Made by a program: the position numbers and the translations under genes. Shown piece by piece: positions 27,252-35,461 of a DNA stretch of 64,000 nt. The notes below the pieces were generated by a model. The model was not told the DNA's origin, ran no database searches, and saw only the letters and a program-made list of their open reading frames with translations. Within the stretch, counting starts at the first letter, position 1, and each line of letters begins with the position of its first letter. This DNA comes from Mitsuaria sp. WAJ17 (GTDB lineage Bacteria > Pseudomonadota > Gammaproteobacteria > Burkholderiales > Burkholderiaceae_C): contig NZ_JACJUG010000017.1 in the NCBI RefSeq assembly GCF_014174515.1, positions 1-64,000 on the forward strand, written 5' to 3'.

Positions 27252-27989
27252 TCACAACAGGACCTCCACTTCGCGCTCCCCGACGGCCCGACCAGTCACG
27301 GTGCGGCCGTTCTCGAAGCGAACACGGACATCCTGGCCGTCCAGGCCCTGGCCCAGGGCCTGGCCTTCCCCGGCAATGGCGAATCCTGCACCGCGGGCGG
27401 TCACCTTGACCTGGGTGCCGGCGGCGAACCACTGGCGCTGCTTGAGGCTGCCCGAGCGCAGGGCTTCTCCCGCCTGGACCGGCCGGGCGAGGCTGCGGCC
27501 CAGCAGCGCGGCCATGTCGGTGAAAACGCCACCTTGATCGGCGGCAATGTCCACCTCGGCCAGGCGCAAATGCTCGGCGGACAGCGTGGTGCCGTTGTCC
27601 AAAGGGCCCGCGGCGACCAGGGCCGGCGCAAAGACGTGGACGGTCAGCGGCAGTGACACGTTCCAGCGGCTGGTGCCCTCGACGCAGCGCAGCCCAATGC
27701 GGGAGCGGCCCCACAGCTTCATGCCGGGCAGCAGATAGGGCTCAGCCCTCTGGCAGGGCGCCAGGCGCAGGCGCGGGTCGGCCTGCCCCAGCTCCACCAT
27801 GACGCGGGCGGAGGCACCGAATTCCCTGTTCAGCTGGCTAGCGGCTTGTTCAGCTGTCTGCTGCAGGGCCTGACGCCAGGGCTCCAGCCCCTGGGACTGC
27901 GCTTGCGCCCAGGGCGCACAGCACAGGCCAGGCAGCAGCGCCACCAGCCATCTGGCGGTGCCGAGCAGGAGTCGAGGCCGATTGAACAT
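27252..27989 (-). CDS. flgA: flagellar basal-body P-ring chaperone FlgA
   Basis: A 245-residue periplasmic protein that assists FlgI assembly into the P ring. An N-terminal signal peptide spans about residues 1-30 (RLLLGTARWLVALLPGLCCAPWAQA). The mature part has the SAF-domain half with the motif AGPLDNGTTLSAEHLRLAEVDIAADQGG and LLGRSLARPVQAGEALRSGSLK, and a C-terminal VRFENGRTVTGRAV. The start is at ATG 27989 where the signal peptide begins; an upstream frame to 28046 is rejected. It is divergent from flgB and heads flgA-flgM-flgN. Confidence 0.95.
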   Translation of the reverse strand: MFNRPRLLLGTARWLVALLPGLCCAPWAQAQSQGLEPWRQALQQTAEQAASQLNREFGASARVMVELGQADPRLRLAPCQRAEPYLLPGMKLWGRSRIGLRCVEGTSRWNVSLPLTVHVFAPALVAAGPLDNGTTLSAEHLRLAEVDIAADQGGVFTDMAALLGRSLARPVQAGEALRSGSLKQRQWFAAGTQVKVTARGAGFAIAGEGQALGQGLDGQDVRVRFENGRTVTGRAVGEREVEVLL

Positions 27990-28000
27990 GATGGGGAGGA

Positions 28001-28027
28001 CTGTAGGCCGCGCCCGCCGCGCCTTTA
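28001..28027 (-). promoter_or_regulatory. weak sigma-28-like promoter of flgA
   Basis: Minus strand: TAAAGGCG (28020-28027), an 11-base spacer and GCCTACAG (28001-28008). Spacing is ideal, but the -10 agrees at only 5 of 8 positions. Confidence 0.3.
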
Positions 28028-28193
28028 GCTTGGAAATGAGCAGCAAAGCGCGTTCTTTTCCCGCTCATGTTTGGCGGACCGCCGTCCAACAATGCCCACA
28101 TCCCGTGCCATGGCGTCGCAAAGGGGCTGGCAACAGGTCTGCCGCACAGGCCGCCAAACCCCTCGATACCCGGCCCCGGCAAGGAGTGCTTCC
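28028..28193. other. flgA-flgB divergent intergenic region
   Basis: Holds ATGAGC (28036-28041) and GCTCAT (28063-28068) as an inverted pair with a 21-base spacer, then the palindrome GGCGG-A-CCGCC (28073-28083). These are candidate operator sites for a master regulator such as FlhDC, but neither matches a known box well enough to name. Confidence 0.35.
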
Positions 28194-28607
28194 ATGATCA
28201 ACCGCCTCACCGATTCGCTGAACTTCCAGACCCAGGCCCTGGTGCTGCGGGCTGAGCGCCAGCAGCAGCTGGCCAGCAACATCGCCAATGCGGACACGCC
28301 CGGCTACCAGGCGCGCGACTTCGACTTCAGCCGCGCCCTGAAGGAAGCCACCGGCGAGATCGGCACCCCCGGCGCCCTGCAGACCACGCAGAGCCGCCAC
28401 CTCACCCCCCTGGCTGGTGCGCTGAGCCCGTCCGGCCGCGAATTCGCCATGGCCGCCCAGACCAATCTGGACAGCAACACGGTGGACATGGACCGCGAGC
28501 GGGCCAGCTTCGCGGACAACTCGGTGAAGTACGAGGCCACCCTGCGCTTCATCAACAGCAGCGTGCGCACGCAGCTGGACGCGATGAAGTCGCACAACGC
28601 GGCCTGA
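28194..28607 (+). CDS. flgB: flagellar proximal rod protein FlgB
   Basis: A 137-residue rod subunit exported by the flagellar type III system. It has the N-terminal rod-family block RAERQQQLASNIANADTPGYQARDFDF (the ANxxTPGY rod signature) and a C-terminal amphipathic helix (VKYEATLRFINSSVRTQLDAM). AAGGAG lies about 8 bases before ATG 28194; upstream in-frame codons are rejected. It opens the rightward flgBCDEFGHIJKL run. The 204-base gap to flgA should hold its promoter; I see no strong sigma-28 or sigma-70 site there. Confidence 0.97.
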   Translation: MINRLTDSLNFQTQALVLRAERQQQLASNIANADTPGYQARDFDFSRALKEATGEIGTPGALQTTQSRHLTPLAGALSPSGREFAMAAQTNLDSNTVDMDRERASFADNSVKYEATLRFINSSVRTQLDAMKSHNAA

Positions 28608-28642
28608 GCCGGCTGAGCTGAGCCCCCAGGCAGGAGAACACC

Positions 28643-29059
28643 ATGTCCATGTTCCAGATCTTCAACGTCTCCGGCAGCGCGGTCAGCGCGCAGAGCCAGC
28701 GCCTGAACGTGGTGGCCAGCAACCTGGCCAATGCCGACACCGTGGCCGGCCCGGACGGCCAGGCCTACAAGGCCCGCCAGGTGACCTTCCAGACCCAGCT
28801 GATGGGCGCCGGCCAGGACCCGGGTGCCGCCGGCGTGCGCGTCGCCCAGATCACCGAGGACCAGACCCAAGGCCGGCGCGTGCACGACCCCAAGCACCCG
28901 CAGGCTGACGCCGAGGGCTACGTGACCTACAGCAACGTCAACAGCGTGGAGGAGATGGTCAACATGATCTCTGCCTCGCGCTCCTACCAGAACAACATCG
29001 AGGTCATGACCACGGCGAAGAGCCTGCTGCTCAAGACCCTGCAGCTGGGTCAATCCTGA
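28643..29059 (+). CDS. flgC: flagellar proximal rod protein FlgC
   Basis: A 138-residue rod protein, second in the flg operon, 35 bases after flgB. The N-terminal ten-residue helix and [30 protein letters not shown] match FlgC, and the C-terminal heptads ([36 protein letters not shown]) pack into the rod's coiled core. GGAG is located about 8 bases before the ATG. It is exported without a cleavable signal, like all rod proteins, and sits between FlgB and FlgF in the assembled rod. The length is normal for the family. Confidence 0.97.
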   Translation: MSMFQIFNVSGSAVSAQSQRLNVVASNLANADTVAGPDGQAYKARQVTFQTQLMGAGQDPGAAGVRVAQITEDQTQGRRVHDPKHPQADAEGYVTYSNVNSVEEMVNMISASRSYQNNIEVMTTAKSLLLKTLQLGQS

Positions 29060-29076
29060 GCCCGAGGAGCCAAGCC

Positions 29077-29742
29077 ATGGACTACAGCAACGTGATCAGC
29101 AACAGCAAGGTGACTGGCAGCAGCGCCAACACCACGCCCAGCGCCGCCAGGCAGGCCCAGGACACCCAGGACCGCTTCCTCAAGATGCTGGTCGCCCAGA
29201 TGCAGAACCAGGACCCCATGAACCCCATGGACAACGCCCAGGTGACTTCGCAGATGGCACAGATCCAGACCGTCGCTGGCATCAGCAACCTCAACGACAA
29301 CATCAAGGCCCTGGGCTCGCAGTTCGGTCAGATGCAAGCCCTGCAGAGCATCAACTTGGTCGGCCGCGAGGTGCTGGTGCCCGGCAACAAGCTCAGCTGG
29401 AACACGGAGACAGCCAAGGCCCAGGGCTCCTTCGAGATCAGCAGCCCTGCCGACGCCGTCAAGCTGGAGGTGCTGGCACCGTCAGGCGCCGTGGTCGATA
29501 CCGTACAGCTGGGCGCCCAGGGCGCCGGCGTGCACGACTTCAACTGGAGCTCGGACAAGTTCGATGCGAAGTCCGGCGGCTACAGCTTCCGTATCACCGC
29601 CAGCAAGGGCGCCAGCGTCCTTGGCAGCACCAGCTATGCGCACGACAGGGTCATGGCCGTCAATACCGACGGCGGCAAACTGCAACTGCAGCTGCAGACC
29701 GTCGGCCTCGTCGATTACAGCAGCGTCAAACGGGTCGACTGA
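29077..29742 (+). CDS. flgD: flagellar hook cap protein FlgD
   Basis: A 221-residue hook-assembly scaffold. The N-terminal block RFLKMLVAQMQNQDPMNPMDNAQVTSQMAQI is the hallmark of FlgD. Residues about 95-215 hold the FlgD Ig-like and Tudor-like domains (GREVLVPGNKLSW, VHDFNWSSDKFDAKSGGYSFRITA). FlgD caps the growing hook and is replaced by FlgK. GAGGAG lies 8 bases before the ATG, and the gap to flgC is 17 bases. FlgD also carries an export-gate signal early in the chain, not separately identifiable here. Confidence 0.96.
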   Translation: MDYSNVISNSKVTGSSANTTPSAARQAQDTQDRFLKMLVAQMQNQDPMNPMDNAQVTSQMAQIQTVAGISNLNDNIKALGSQFGQMQALQSINLVGREVLVPGNKLSWNTETAKAQGSFEISSPADAVKLEVLAPSGAVVDTVQLGAQGAGVHDFNWSSDKFDAKSGGYSFRITASKGASVLGSTSYAHDRVMAVNTDGGKLQLQLQTVGLVDYSSVKRVD

Positions 29743-29774
29743 CCCCTCGGGCACTTTCTTTCGAAGGACACATC

Positions 29775-31106
29775 ATGGGCTTCCAGCAAGGTCTCTCCGG
29801 TCTCAATGCCGCCAGCAAGAACCTCGAGGTCATTGGCAACAACATCGCCAACGCCAACACCTTCGGCGGCAAGTCCTCACGGGCCGAATTCGCCGACGTC
29901 TATGCCAGCGCGCTCAACGGCGCGGGCCAGAACCCAGTGGGCATCGGCACCAGCCTGTCCGCGGTGTCACAACAGTTCACCCAGGGCAATATCAGCACCA
30001 CCGAGAACCCGATGGACATGGCCATCAACGGCTCGGGCTTCTTCCAGCTCAGCGACGAAAAGAACCCGGTCATGTACTCGCGCAACGGCCAGTTCAAGGT
30101 CAGCCGCGACGGCTACATCGTCAACAACGCCGGGCTCAAGCTGCTGGGCTATCCGGCCGATGGCACCGGCGTGATCCAGCCGGGCCTGGCCCAGGCCCTG
30201 CAGCTGCCCACCGCTGGCATCACGCCGCAGGTCACCAGCGAGATGTCCATGGAGTTCAACCTGGACTCGCGGGCCAAGAGCACGGCTCCCGGCGGCATCG
30301 GCACGGGCATGCAGCTCAACGACCCGGCCACCTACAACAACGCCACCTCGATGACGGTCTACGACGCCAAGGGCCAGAGCGTGGCGCTGACCTTCTACTT
30401 CCAGAAAAGCGACCCCACCCCGGCGCCGCCCGATCCCAGCTCGACCACGACCTGGAACATCTATGCCACGGCCAACGGCAAGCCGCTGGAGGTCGATGCT
30501 CTGGGCGGCGCGACGCCGGTCGATGCCGACGGCAATCCCACCCTGCCCTACACCACCCTGGTCTTCTCGGCCTATGACGGCTCCAAGCCGGTGAGCCCGA
30601 CCGACAAGATCAACATGGACATCCCCGTGTCCACCAACTCGGCCGGCGCCGTCACGCTGCCCATCAATGGCATCAAGCTGAACATCCTGAAGACCACCGA
30701 AGGCGGCTCCAGCTTCGCCGTCACCGACGTGAAGCAGAACGGCTACGCGCCGGGCCAGTTGGCGGGCATCCAGATCGACAAGTCCGGCATCATCATGGCC
30801 CGCTACTCCAACGGCCAATCCAAGCCGGCGGGCCAGGTCGAGCTCGCCACCTTCCGCAACACGCAGGGCCTGCAGCCGCTGGGCGGCAATGTCTGGGCGC
30901 GAACCTACGCCTCGGGTGACGCCGTGGTGGGCGTGGCCGGTGACGGCAACATGGGTGTGCTGCAGTCCGGCGCGCTGGAGGAGTCCAACGTGGACATGAC
31001 CGCCGAGCTGGTCAACATGGTCACGGCCCAGCGTGTCTACCAGGCCAATGCCCAGACCATCAAGACGCTGGACCAGGTGCTGCAGACGCTGGTCAACCTC
31101 CGCTGA
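29775..31106 (+). CDS. flgE: flagellar hook protein FlgE
   Basis: A 443-residue hook subunit. The N-terminal rod/hook motif is GFQQGLSGLNAASKNLEVIGNNIANANTFGGKSS, followed by the FlgE-type loop FADVYA. The C-terminal FlgE block (NVDMTAELVNMVTAQRVYQANAQTIKTLDQVLQTLVNLR) forms the inner D0 tube. The middle (about 150-360) is the variable D1/D2 exterior. It is close to the E. coli size (402) with a somewhat larger variable domain. GAAGGA lies about 8 bases before the ATG; the gap to flgD is 32 bases. Confidence 0.97.
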   Translation: MGFQQGLSGLNAASKNLEVIGNNIANANTFGGKSSRAEFADVYASALNGAGQNPVGIGTSLSAVSQQFTQGNISTTENPMDMAINGSGFFQLSDEKNPVMYSRNGQFKVSRDGYIVNNAGLKLLGYPADGTGVIQPGLAQALQLPTAGITPQVTSEMSMEFNLDSRAKSTAPGGIGTGMQLNDPATYNNATSMTVYDAKGQSVALTFYFQKSDPTPAPPDPSSTTTWNIYATANGKPLEVDALGGATPVDADGNPTLPYTTLVFSAYDGSKPVSPTDKINMDIPVSTNSAGAVTLPINGIKLNILKTTEGGSSFAVTDVKQNGYAPGQLAGIQIDKSGIIMARYSNGQSKPAGQVELATFRNTQGLQPLGGNVWARTYASGDAVVGVAGDGNMGVLQSGALEESNVDMTAELVNMVTAQRVYQANAQTIKTLDQVLQTLVNLR

Positions 31107-31134
31107 TGCCCTCCATTTCTGAGCGAGGACTGCC

Positions 31135-31869
31135 ATGGACCGCATGATCTACCTGTCGATGGCCGGCGCGAAGGCGGCCATGCAGCGCCAGGATGTGCTG
31201 GCCAACAACCTCGCCAACGTCTCCACCAACGGCTTCCGGGCCGAGCTGGCGGCCTTTCGCGCCGTGCCCGTGCGCGGCGATGGCGCCAGCACGCGGGCCT
31301 TTGCGCTGGAGACGACGATAGGCTACAACCCCGACCCCGGCGTGATCAGCGCCACGGGCCGCAACCTGGACGTGGCCATGCGCGGCGACGCCTGGCTGGC
31401 CGTGCAGGGGCTCGACGGCACCGAGGCCTACACGCGGGCCGGCTCGCTGGACGTCAGCAACGAAGGCCTGCTGGTGCTGCGCAATGGCCAGCAGGTGCTG
31501 GGCGATGGTGGCCCCATCAACGTGCCGCCCAACAGCGAGCTGAGCATCGGCAACGACGGCACCGTCACCGCCAAGGGACCGACCGGCCGCCCCACGGCCA
31601 TCGGGCGACTCAAGCTGGTGACGCCCACCGCCGAGACGCCGCTGACCCGCGGCACCGACGGGCTCTTTCGCGCCGCCAACGGCGACTTGCCCGCCGACCA
31701 GGCCGCACGTCTGCAGGATGGCGCCCTCGAAGGTTCCAATGTGAGCGCCGTCGAGACCATGGTCAGCATGATTGCCGCCGCCCGACAGTTCGAGCAGCAG
31801 ATGAAGCTGCTGCAAATCGCCCAGACCCAGGGACAGACCAGCGCCAAGCTGCTGTCCAGCAACAGCTGA
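31135..31869 (+). CDS. flgF: flagellar proximal rod protein FlgF
   Basis: A 244-residue rod protein. The N-terminal MDRMIYLSMAGAKAAMQRQDVLANNLANVSTNGFRAELAAFRA is FlgF specific. The C-terminal helices (GSNVSAVETMVSMIAAARQFEQQMKLLQIAQTQ) build the rod core. FlgF precedes the distal rod protein FlgG, to which it is related; the two are told apart by size (about 244 against 260) and the N-terminal sequence. GAGGA lies about 7 bases before the ATG. The gap to flgE is 28 bases. Confidence 0.96.
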   Translation: MDRMIYLSMAGAKAAMQRQDVLANNLANVSTNGFRAELAAFRAVPVRGDGASTRAFALETTIGYNPDPGVISATGRNLDVAMRGDAWLAVQGLDGTEAYTRAGSLDVSNEGLLVLRNGQQVLGDGGPINVPPNSELSIGNDGTVTAKGPTGRPTAIGRLKLVTPTAETPLTRGTDGLFRAANGDLPADQAARLQDGALEGSNVSAVETMVSMIAAARQFEQQMKLLQIAQTQGQTSAKLLSSNS

Positions 31870-31902
31870 GCCTGAGGGCAAGGCCTACAGAAGGACCCCG
31901 CC

Positions 31903-32685
31903 ATGATTCGCTCGCTCTGGATCGCCAAGACCGGCATGGAAGCCCAGCAGACGCAGCTGGACAACATCTCGCACAACCTGGCCAACGTGGGCACCAACGG
32001 CTTCAAGCGCAGCCATGCGGTGTTCGAGGACCTGATCTACCAGAACCTGCGCCAGAGCGGCGCCAACACCACCGAGCAGACGCAACTGCCCACCGGCCTG
32101 CAGCTGGGCCTGGGCGTGCGCACCGTGGCGACCTCGCGCAACTTCAGCCAGGGCAGCCTGCAGCAGACCACCGGCAACTTCGACCTGGCGATCAAGGGCA
32201 GCGGCTTCTTCCAGATCCAGATGCCTGACGGCACCACGGCCTACACCCGCGATGGCAGCTTCCAGCTGGACGCCAACGGCCAGGTCGTGACCAACAACGG
32301 CTATACGGTGATGCCCGGCATCACCGTGCCGGCCAATGCCCAGAGCGTCACCATCGGCCAGGACGGCACGGTGAGCGTCATGGTGCCCGGTCAGACCCAG
32401 CCGCAGACGCTGGGCCAGGTCCAACTGGCCAATTTCGTCAATCCTGCCGGCCTGGAGCCAAAGGGCCAGAACCTCTTCACTGAGACCGCGGCCTCCGGCA
32501 CGCCCAATGCTGGAGCCCCCAACGCCAACGGCATGGGCGCCATTCAGCAGGGCTTCGTGGAGACATCCAACGTCAACGTGGTCGAGGAACTGGTGCAGAT
32601 GATCCAGACCCAGCGCGCCTACGAGCTGAACTCCAAGGCCGTGCAGACCTCCGACCAGATGCTGCAAAAGCTGTCGCAGATCTGA
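31903..32685 (+). CDS. flgG: flagellar distal rod protein FlgG
   Basis: A 260-residue protein, the usual length of FlgG. The N-terminus [37 protein letters not shown] and the FlgG-specific loop [33 protein letters not shown] are diagnostic. The C-terminus carries [37 protein letters not shown]. It builds the long distal part of the rod. AAGGA lies about 8 bases before the ATG, and the gap to flgF is 33 bases. Confidence 0.98.
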   Translation: MIRSLWIAKTGMEAQQTQLDNISHNLANVGTNGFKRSHAVFEDLIYQNLRQSGANTTEQTQLPTGLQLGLGVRTVATSRNFSQGSLQQTTGNFDLAIKGSGFFQIQMPDGTTAYTRDGSFQLDANGQVVTNNGYTVMPGITVPANAQSVTIGQDGTVSVMVPGQTQPQTLGQVQLANFVNPAGLEPKGQNLFTETAASGTPNAGAPNANGMGAIQQGFVETSNVNVVEELVQMIQTQRAYELNSKAVQTSDQMLQKLSQI

Positions 32686-32727
32686 TGGCGCCGCTGCGTT
32701 ATTTGCCCGCTGACTGAGAGGTTCCCC

Positions 32728-33408
32728 ATGCGCTCCCGCCTCGCTGCCCTGCCCGTCCTGAGCATCGTCACTCTGCTGGGCGGCTGCGCCAGCTCGATGA
32801 AGATGCCCCAGGTCGAGATGCAGAACACGCCCGTCGTGCAGATGCCCGCCGTGCCGCCGCAGGCGGCCCTCAACGGGGCCATCTACCAGGCCGCCAGCTA
32901 CCGCCCGCTCTTCGAGGACCATCGAGCCCGCCTGGTGGGGGACACGCTGACCGTACAAATCGCCGAGAAAGTCAGCGCCAGCCAGTCCTCCACCAGTGAG
33001 TTGGCCAAGAGCGGCGACCTCAGCGGCAGCCTCACCGCCCTGCCCGGCGTCGCGAGCAACAGCTTCGGCCGAGCCTCCGTGGCGGGCAGCTCCTCCAACA
33101 AGGCGGCCGGCAAGGGCGCGAACCAGAACACCAACGAATTCACCGGCACGGTGACTGCCATCGTGACTGCAGTGCTGCCCAACGGGCATCTGCTGATCAT
33201 CGCGGAGAAGCAGATCGGCGTGAACCAGAACGTCGATGTGCTGCGCTTCTCGGGCCAGGTGGATCCGCGCGCCATCCAGCAGGGCAATTCCATCCCCTCC
33301 ACGGCCATCGCGAACGTGCGCATCGAGCAGCGCGGCCGCGGGGCGCCGGCTGAGGCCCACGGAATAGGCTGGCTGTCGCGCTTCTTTTTGAGTCTTTCGC
33401 CGGTCTAA
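32728..33408 (+). CDS. flgH: flagellar L-ring lipoprotein FlgH
   Basis: A 226-residue outer-membrane lipoprotein that forms the L ring. The signal ends in a lipobox LLGGCASS with the lipidated Cys at residue 20. The mature part has the FlgH core (RARLVGDTLTVQIAEKVSASQSS, PNGHLLIIAEKQIGVNQ and the following VLRFSGQVDPRAIQQGNSIPSTAIANVRI). The C-terminal GIGWLSRFFLSLSPV is typical of FlgH. GAGAGG precedes the ATG. The gap from flgG is 42 bases. Confidence 0.97.
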   Translation: MRSRLAALPVLSIVTLLGGCASSMKMPQVEMQNTPVVQMPAVPPQAALNGAIYQAASYRPLFEDHRARLVGDTLTVQIAEKVSASQSSTSELAKSGDLSGSLTALPGVASNSFGRASVAGSSSNKAAGKGANQNTNEFTGTVTAIVTAVLPNGHLLIIAEKQIGVNQNVDVLRFSGQVDPRAIQQGNSIPSTAIANVRIEQRGRGAPAEAHGIGWLSRFFLSLSPV

Positions 33409-33450
33409 AGTTTTCGCAAAATTGGTCGCAAGGCTACCCCTGCGACCATC

Positions 33451-34557
33451 ATGTCCACCACCACCGTCTTGCGCCTCCTGCTCGCCGCCCTGCTGTTCGC
33501 GGCAGGCACTGCCGAAGCGGTGCGCCTCAAGGAAGTCGCCGCCGTCCAGGGCGTACGCTCCAATGCCCTCACCGGCTACGGCCTGATCGTGGGTCTGGAC
33601 GGCACCGGCGACCAAACCACCCAAGCTCCCTTCACCGGGCAGAGCCTGCAGGCCATGCTGCAGCAGTTCGGCGTCATCCTGCCCCAGGGCGTGACCATGC
33701 AGCCGCGCAACATCGCCGCGGTGATGGTGACGGCCCAGCTTCCCCCCTTCGCCCAGCCCGGCCAGACCCTGGACATCGCCGTGTCCTCCATCGGCAATGC
33801 CAAGAGCCTGCGCGGCGGCACCCTGATTGCCACGCCCTTGCGCGGTGCCGATGGCCAGGTCTACGCCATGGCCCAGGGCAATCTGGTGGTGGGCGGCGCG
33901 GGTGCCTCTGCCGGAGGCGCCAAGGTGCAGATCAACCATCTCAGCGCCGGCCGCATCCCCGCCGGCGCCACCGTGGAGCGCTCGGTGCCCACGCCCCTGG
34001 CCCTGGGCGAGGCCATCCAGCTGGACCTGAACTCCGCCGATTTCGCCACCGCCCGGGCCGTGGCCCGCGCCATCAACAAGGCCAAGGGCACGGGCGTGGC
34101 CCAGGCCGTGGACGGCCGCGTGGTGCGCGTCAAAGCCCCCACCGACAGCGACGAGCGCGTGGCCTTCCTCGCCGACCTGGAGGAACTGCCCATCGAGATG
34201 GCAACCCCGGCGGCCCGCGTGGTGATCAATGCCCGCACCGGCTCGGTGGTGATGAATCAGGCCGTGAGCATCGGCAACTGCGCCGTGGCGCACGGCAACC
34301 TGTCCGTCACCATCACCAGCACCCCGCAGGTCAGCCAGCCCGGCGCGCTCAGCGGTGGGCAGACCGTGGTGACAGAAAAGACCGATATCGCGATCCGCCA
34401 GGAGCCTGGCCCCTTGATCCAACTGCCCGCAAGCGCCAAGCTCTCGGACGTGGTCAAGGCGCTCAGCGCGCTTGGTGCGACGCCGCAGGACCTGCTGGCC
34501 ATCCTGCAGGCGATGAAGACCGCCGGCGCCCTGAACGCCGAGCTGGAGGTCATCTGA
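33451..34557 (+). CDS. flgI: flagellar P-ring protein FlgI
   Basis: A 368-residue periplasmic protein that forms the P ring in the peptidoglycan layer. A cleavable signal peptide ends near residue 23 (LLLAALLFAAGTAEA), after which the mature chain begins VRLKEVAAVQGVRSNALTGYGLIVGLDGTGD, diagnostic of FlgI. Other marks are MQPRNIAAVMVTAQLPPFAQPGQ and the tail DLLAILQAMKTAGALNAELEVI. FlgA helps its assembly. The start at 33451 has no clear ribosome site; the nearest A/G-rich stretch is further upstream. It ends 1 base before flgJ. Confidence 0.97.
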   Translation: MSTTTVLRLLLAALLFAAGTAEAVRLKEVAAVQGVRSNALTGYGLIVGLDGTGDQTTQAPFTGQSLQAMLQQFGVILPQGVTMQPRNIAAVMVTAQLPPFAQPGQTLDIAVSSIGNAKSLRGGTLIATPLRGADGQVYAMAQGNLVVGGAGASAGGAKVQINHLSAGRIPAGATVERSVPTPLALGEAIQLDLNSADFATARAVARAINKAKGTGVAQAVDGRVVRVKAPTDSDERVAFLADLEELPIEMATPAARVVINARTGSVVMNQAVSIGNCAVAHGNLSVTITSTPQVSQPGALSGGQTVVTEKTDIAIRQEPGPLIQLPASAKLSDVVKALSALGATPQDLLAILQAMKTAGALNAELEVI

Positions 34558-34558
34558 C

Positions 34559-35419
34559 ATGCGATTCAACCCCCCCACCCTCAGCGGCAACAGCCTGAGC
34601 ACCGACACGCGCTCACTGGATGCCCTGCGCGCCTCGGCGGCGCGCGACCCCAAGAGCCAGATCCGCGAGACGGCCAGGCAGTTCGAGTCCCTCTTCATGC
34701 AGGAGGTGATGAAGAGCATGCGCGCAGCCACGCTGTCCTCGGGCATGCTGGACAACGCCGGCTCGCAGATGGGTACCGAGATGCTGGACCAGCAGTTCGC
34801 CACCAAGATGACGGGCCTGCCCGGCGGGCTCTCCGACGCCATCACACGGCAGCTGCAGCGCCAGATGGGCGTCAGCGGCGATGCCGACAAGACCGCGGTC
34901 ACCCAGGCCCTGCCGCAGCTGGCCAGGAAGAACGTAGCCCCGCATGTGCAGGACTTCATCCTCAAGCACGACGGCGCCGCCAAGGAAGCACAGGCCAGCA
35001 CCGGCATCCCGGCCTCCTTCATGATCGCGCAGGCCGCCCACGAGTCGGGCTGGGGCAAGCGCGAGATCATGAACAAGGACGGCAGCAGCTCGCACAACGT
35101 CTTCGGCATCAAGGCCACGCCAGGCTGGACCGGCAAGACCACCGAGGTGCAGACCACCGAGTACATCGACGGCCGCCTGCAGAAGGTCACCGCGAAGTTC
35201 CGCGCCTACGACAGCTACGCCGACGCCTTCAAGGACTACGCCAAGCTGCTGAGCAGCAACGACCGCTACAAGGACGTGGTGGCCAAGGCCGGCAAGGGCA
35301 ATGCCGAGACCTTCGCCCAGGGCCTGCAAAAGGCCGGCTATGCCACCGACCCGGACTACGCCGTCAAGCTGGCGAGAACCATCAACACCACGGTGCGCGT
35401 GCAGCGCGCCATGGCCTGA
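34559..35419 (+). CDS. flgJ: flagellar rod cap / peptidoglycan hydrolase FlgJ
   Basis: A 286-residue two-domain protein. The N-terminal rod-scaffold domain (about 30-105) has ETARQFESLFMQEVMKSMRAA and MLDQQFATKMT. The C-terminal glucosaminidase-type domain (about 130-286) has PASFMIAQAAHESGWGKREIMNK with the catalytic Glu162 in AHESGWG. The two halves let the rod grow through the cell wall, as in beta/gamma FlgJ. The ATG at 34559 lies 1 base after the flgI stop, which suggests coupling. Confidence 0.97.
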   Translation: MRFNPPTLSGNSLSTDTRSLDALRASAARDPKSQIRETARQFESLFMQEVMKSMRAATLSSGMLDNAGSQMGTEMLDQQFATKMTGLPGGLSDAITRQLQRQMGVSGDADKTAVTQALPQLARKNVAPHVQDFILKHDGAAKEAQASTGIPASFMIAQAAHESGWGKREIMNKDGSSSHNVFGIKATPGWTGKTTEVQTTEYIDGRLQKVTAKFRAYDSYADAFKDYAKLLSSNDRYKDVVAKAGKGNAETFAQGLQKAGYATDPDYAVKLARTINTTVRVQRAMA

Positions 35420-35461
35420 GGCCCGGCGCCTGCGCACCGGACCTGAATCGAGGACAGAACC

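Noticed and set aside
28129..28142. Sigma-54-like GG-N10-GC (CTGGCAACAGGTCTGCC) upstream of flgB
   Set aside because: The -24/-12 dinucleotides fit but the rest of the consensus is weak, and no sigma-54 activator gene is in the window, so chance is likely.
31885..35190. Open frame of about 1100 codons on the minus strand opposite flgG-flgJ
   Set aside because: It is antisense to four well-supported flagellar genes and arises from GC-rich third positions; no domain is recognisable. Similar long antisense frames elsewhere (for example 3195-4787 and 36293-38746) were rejected for the same reason.
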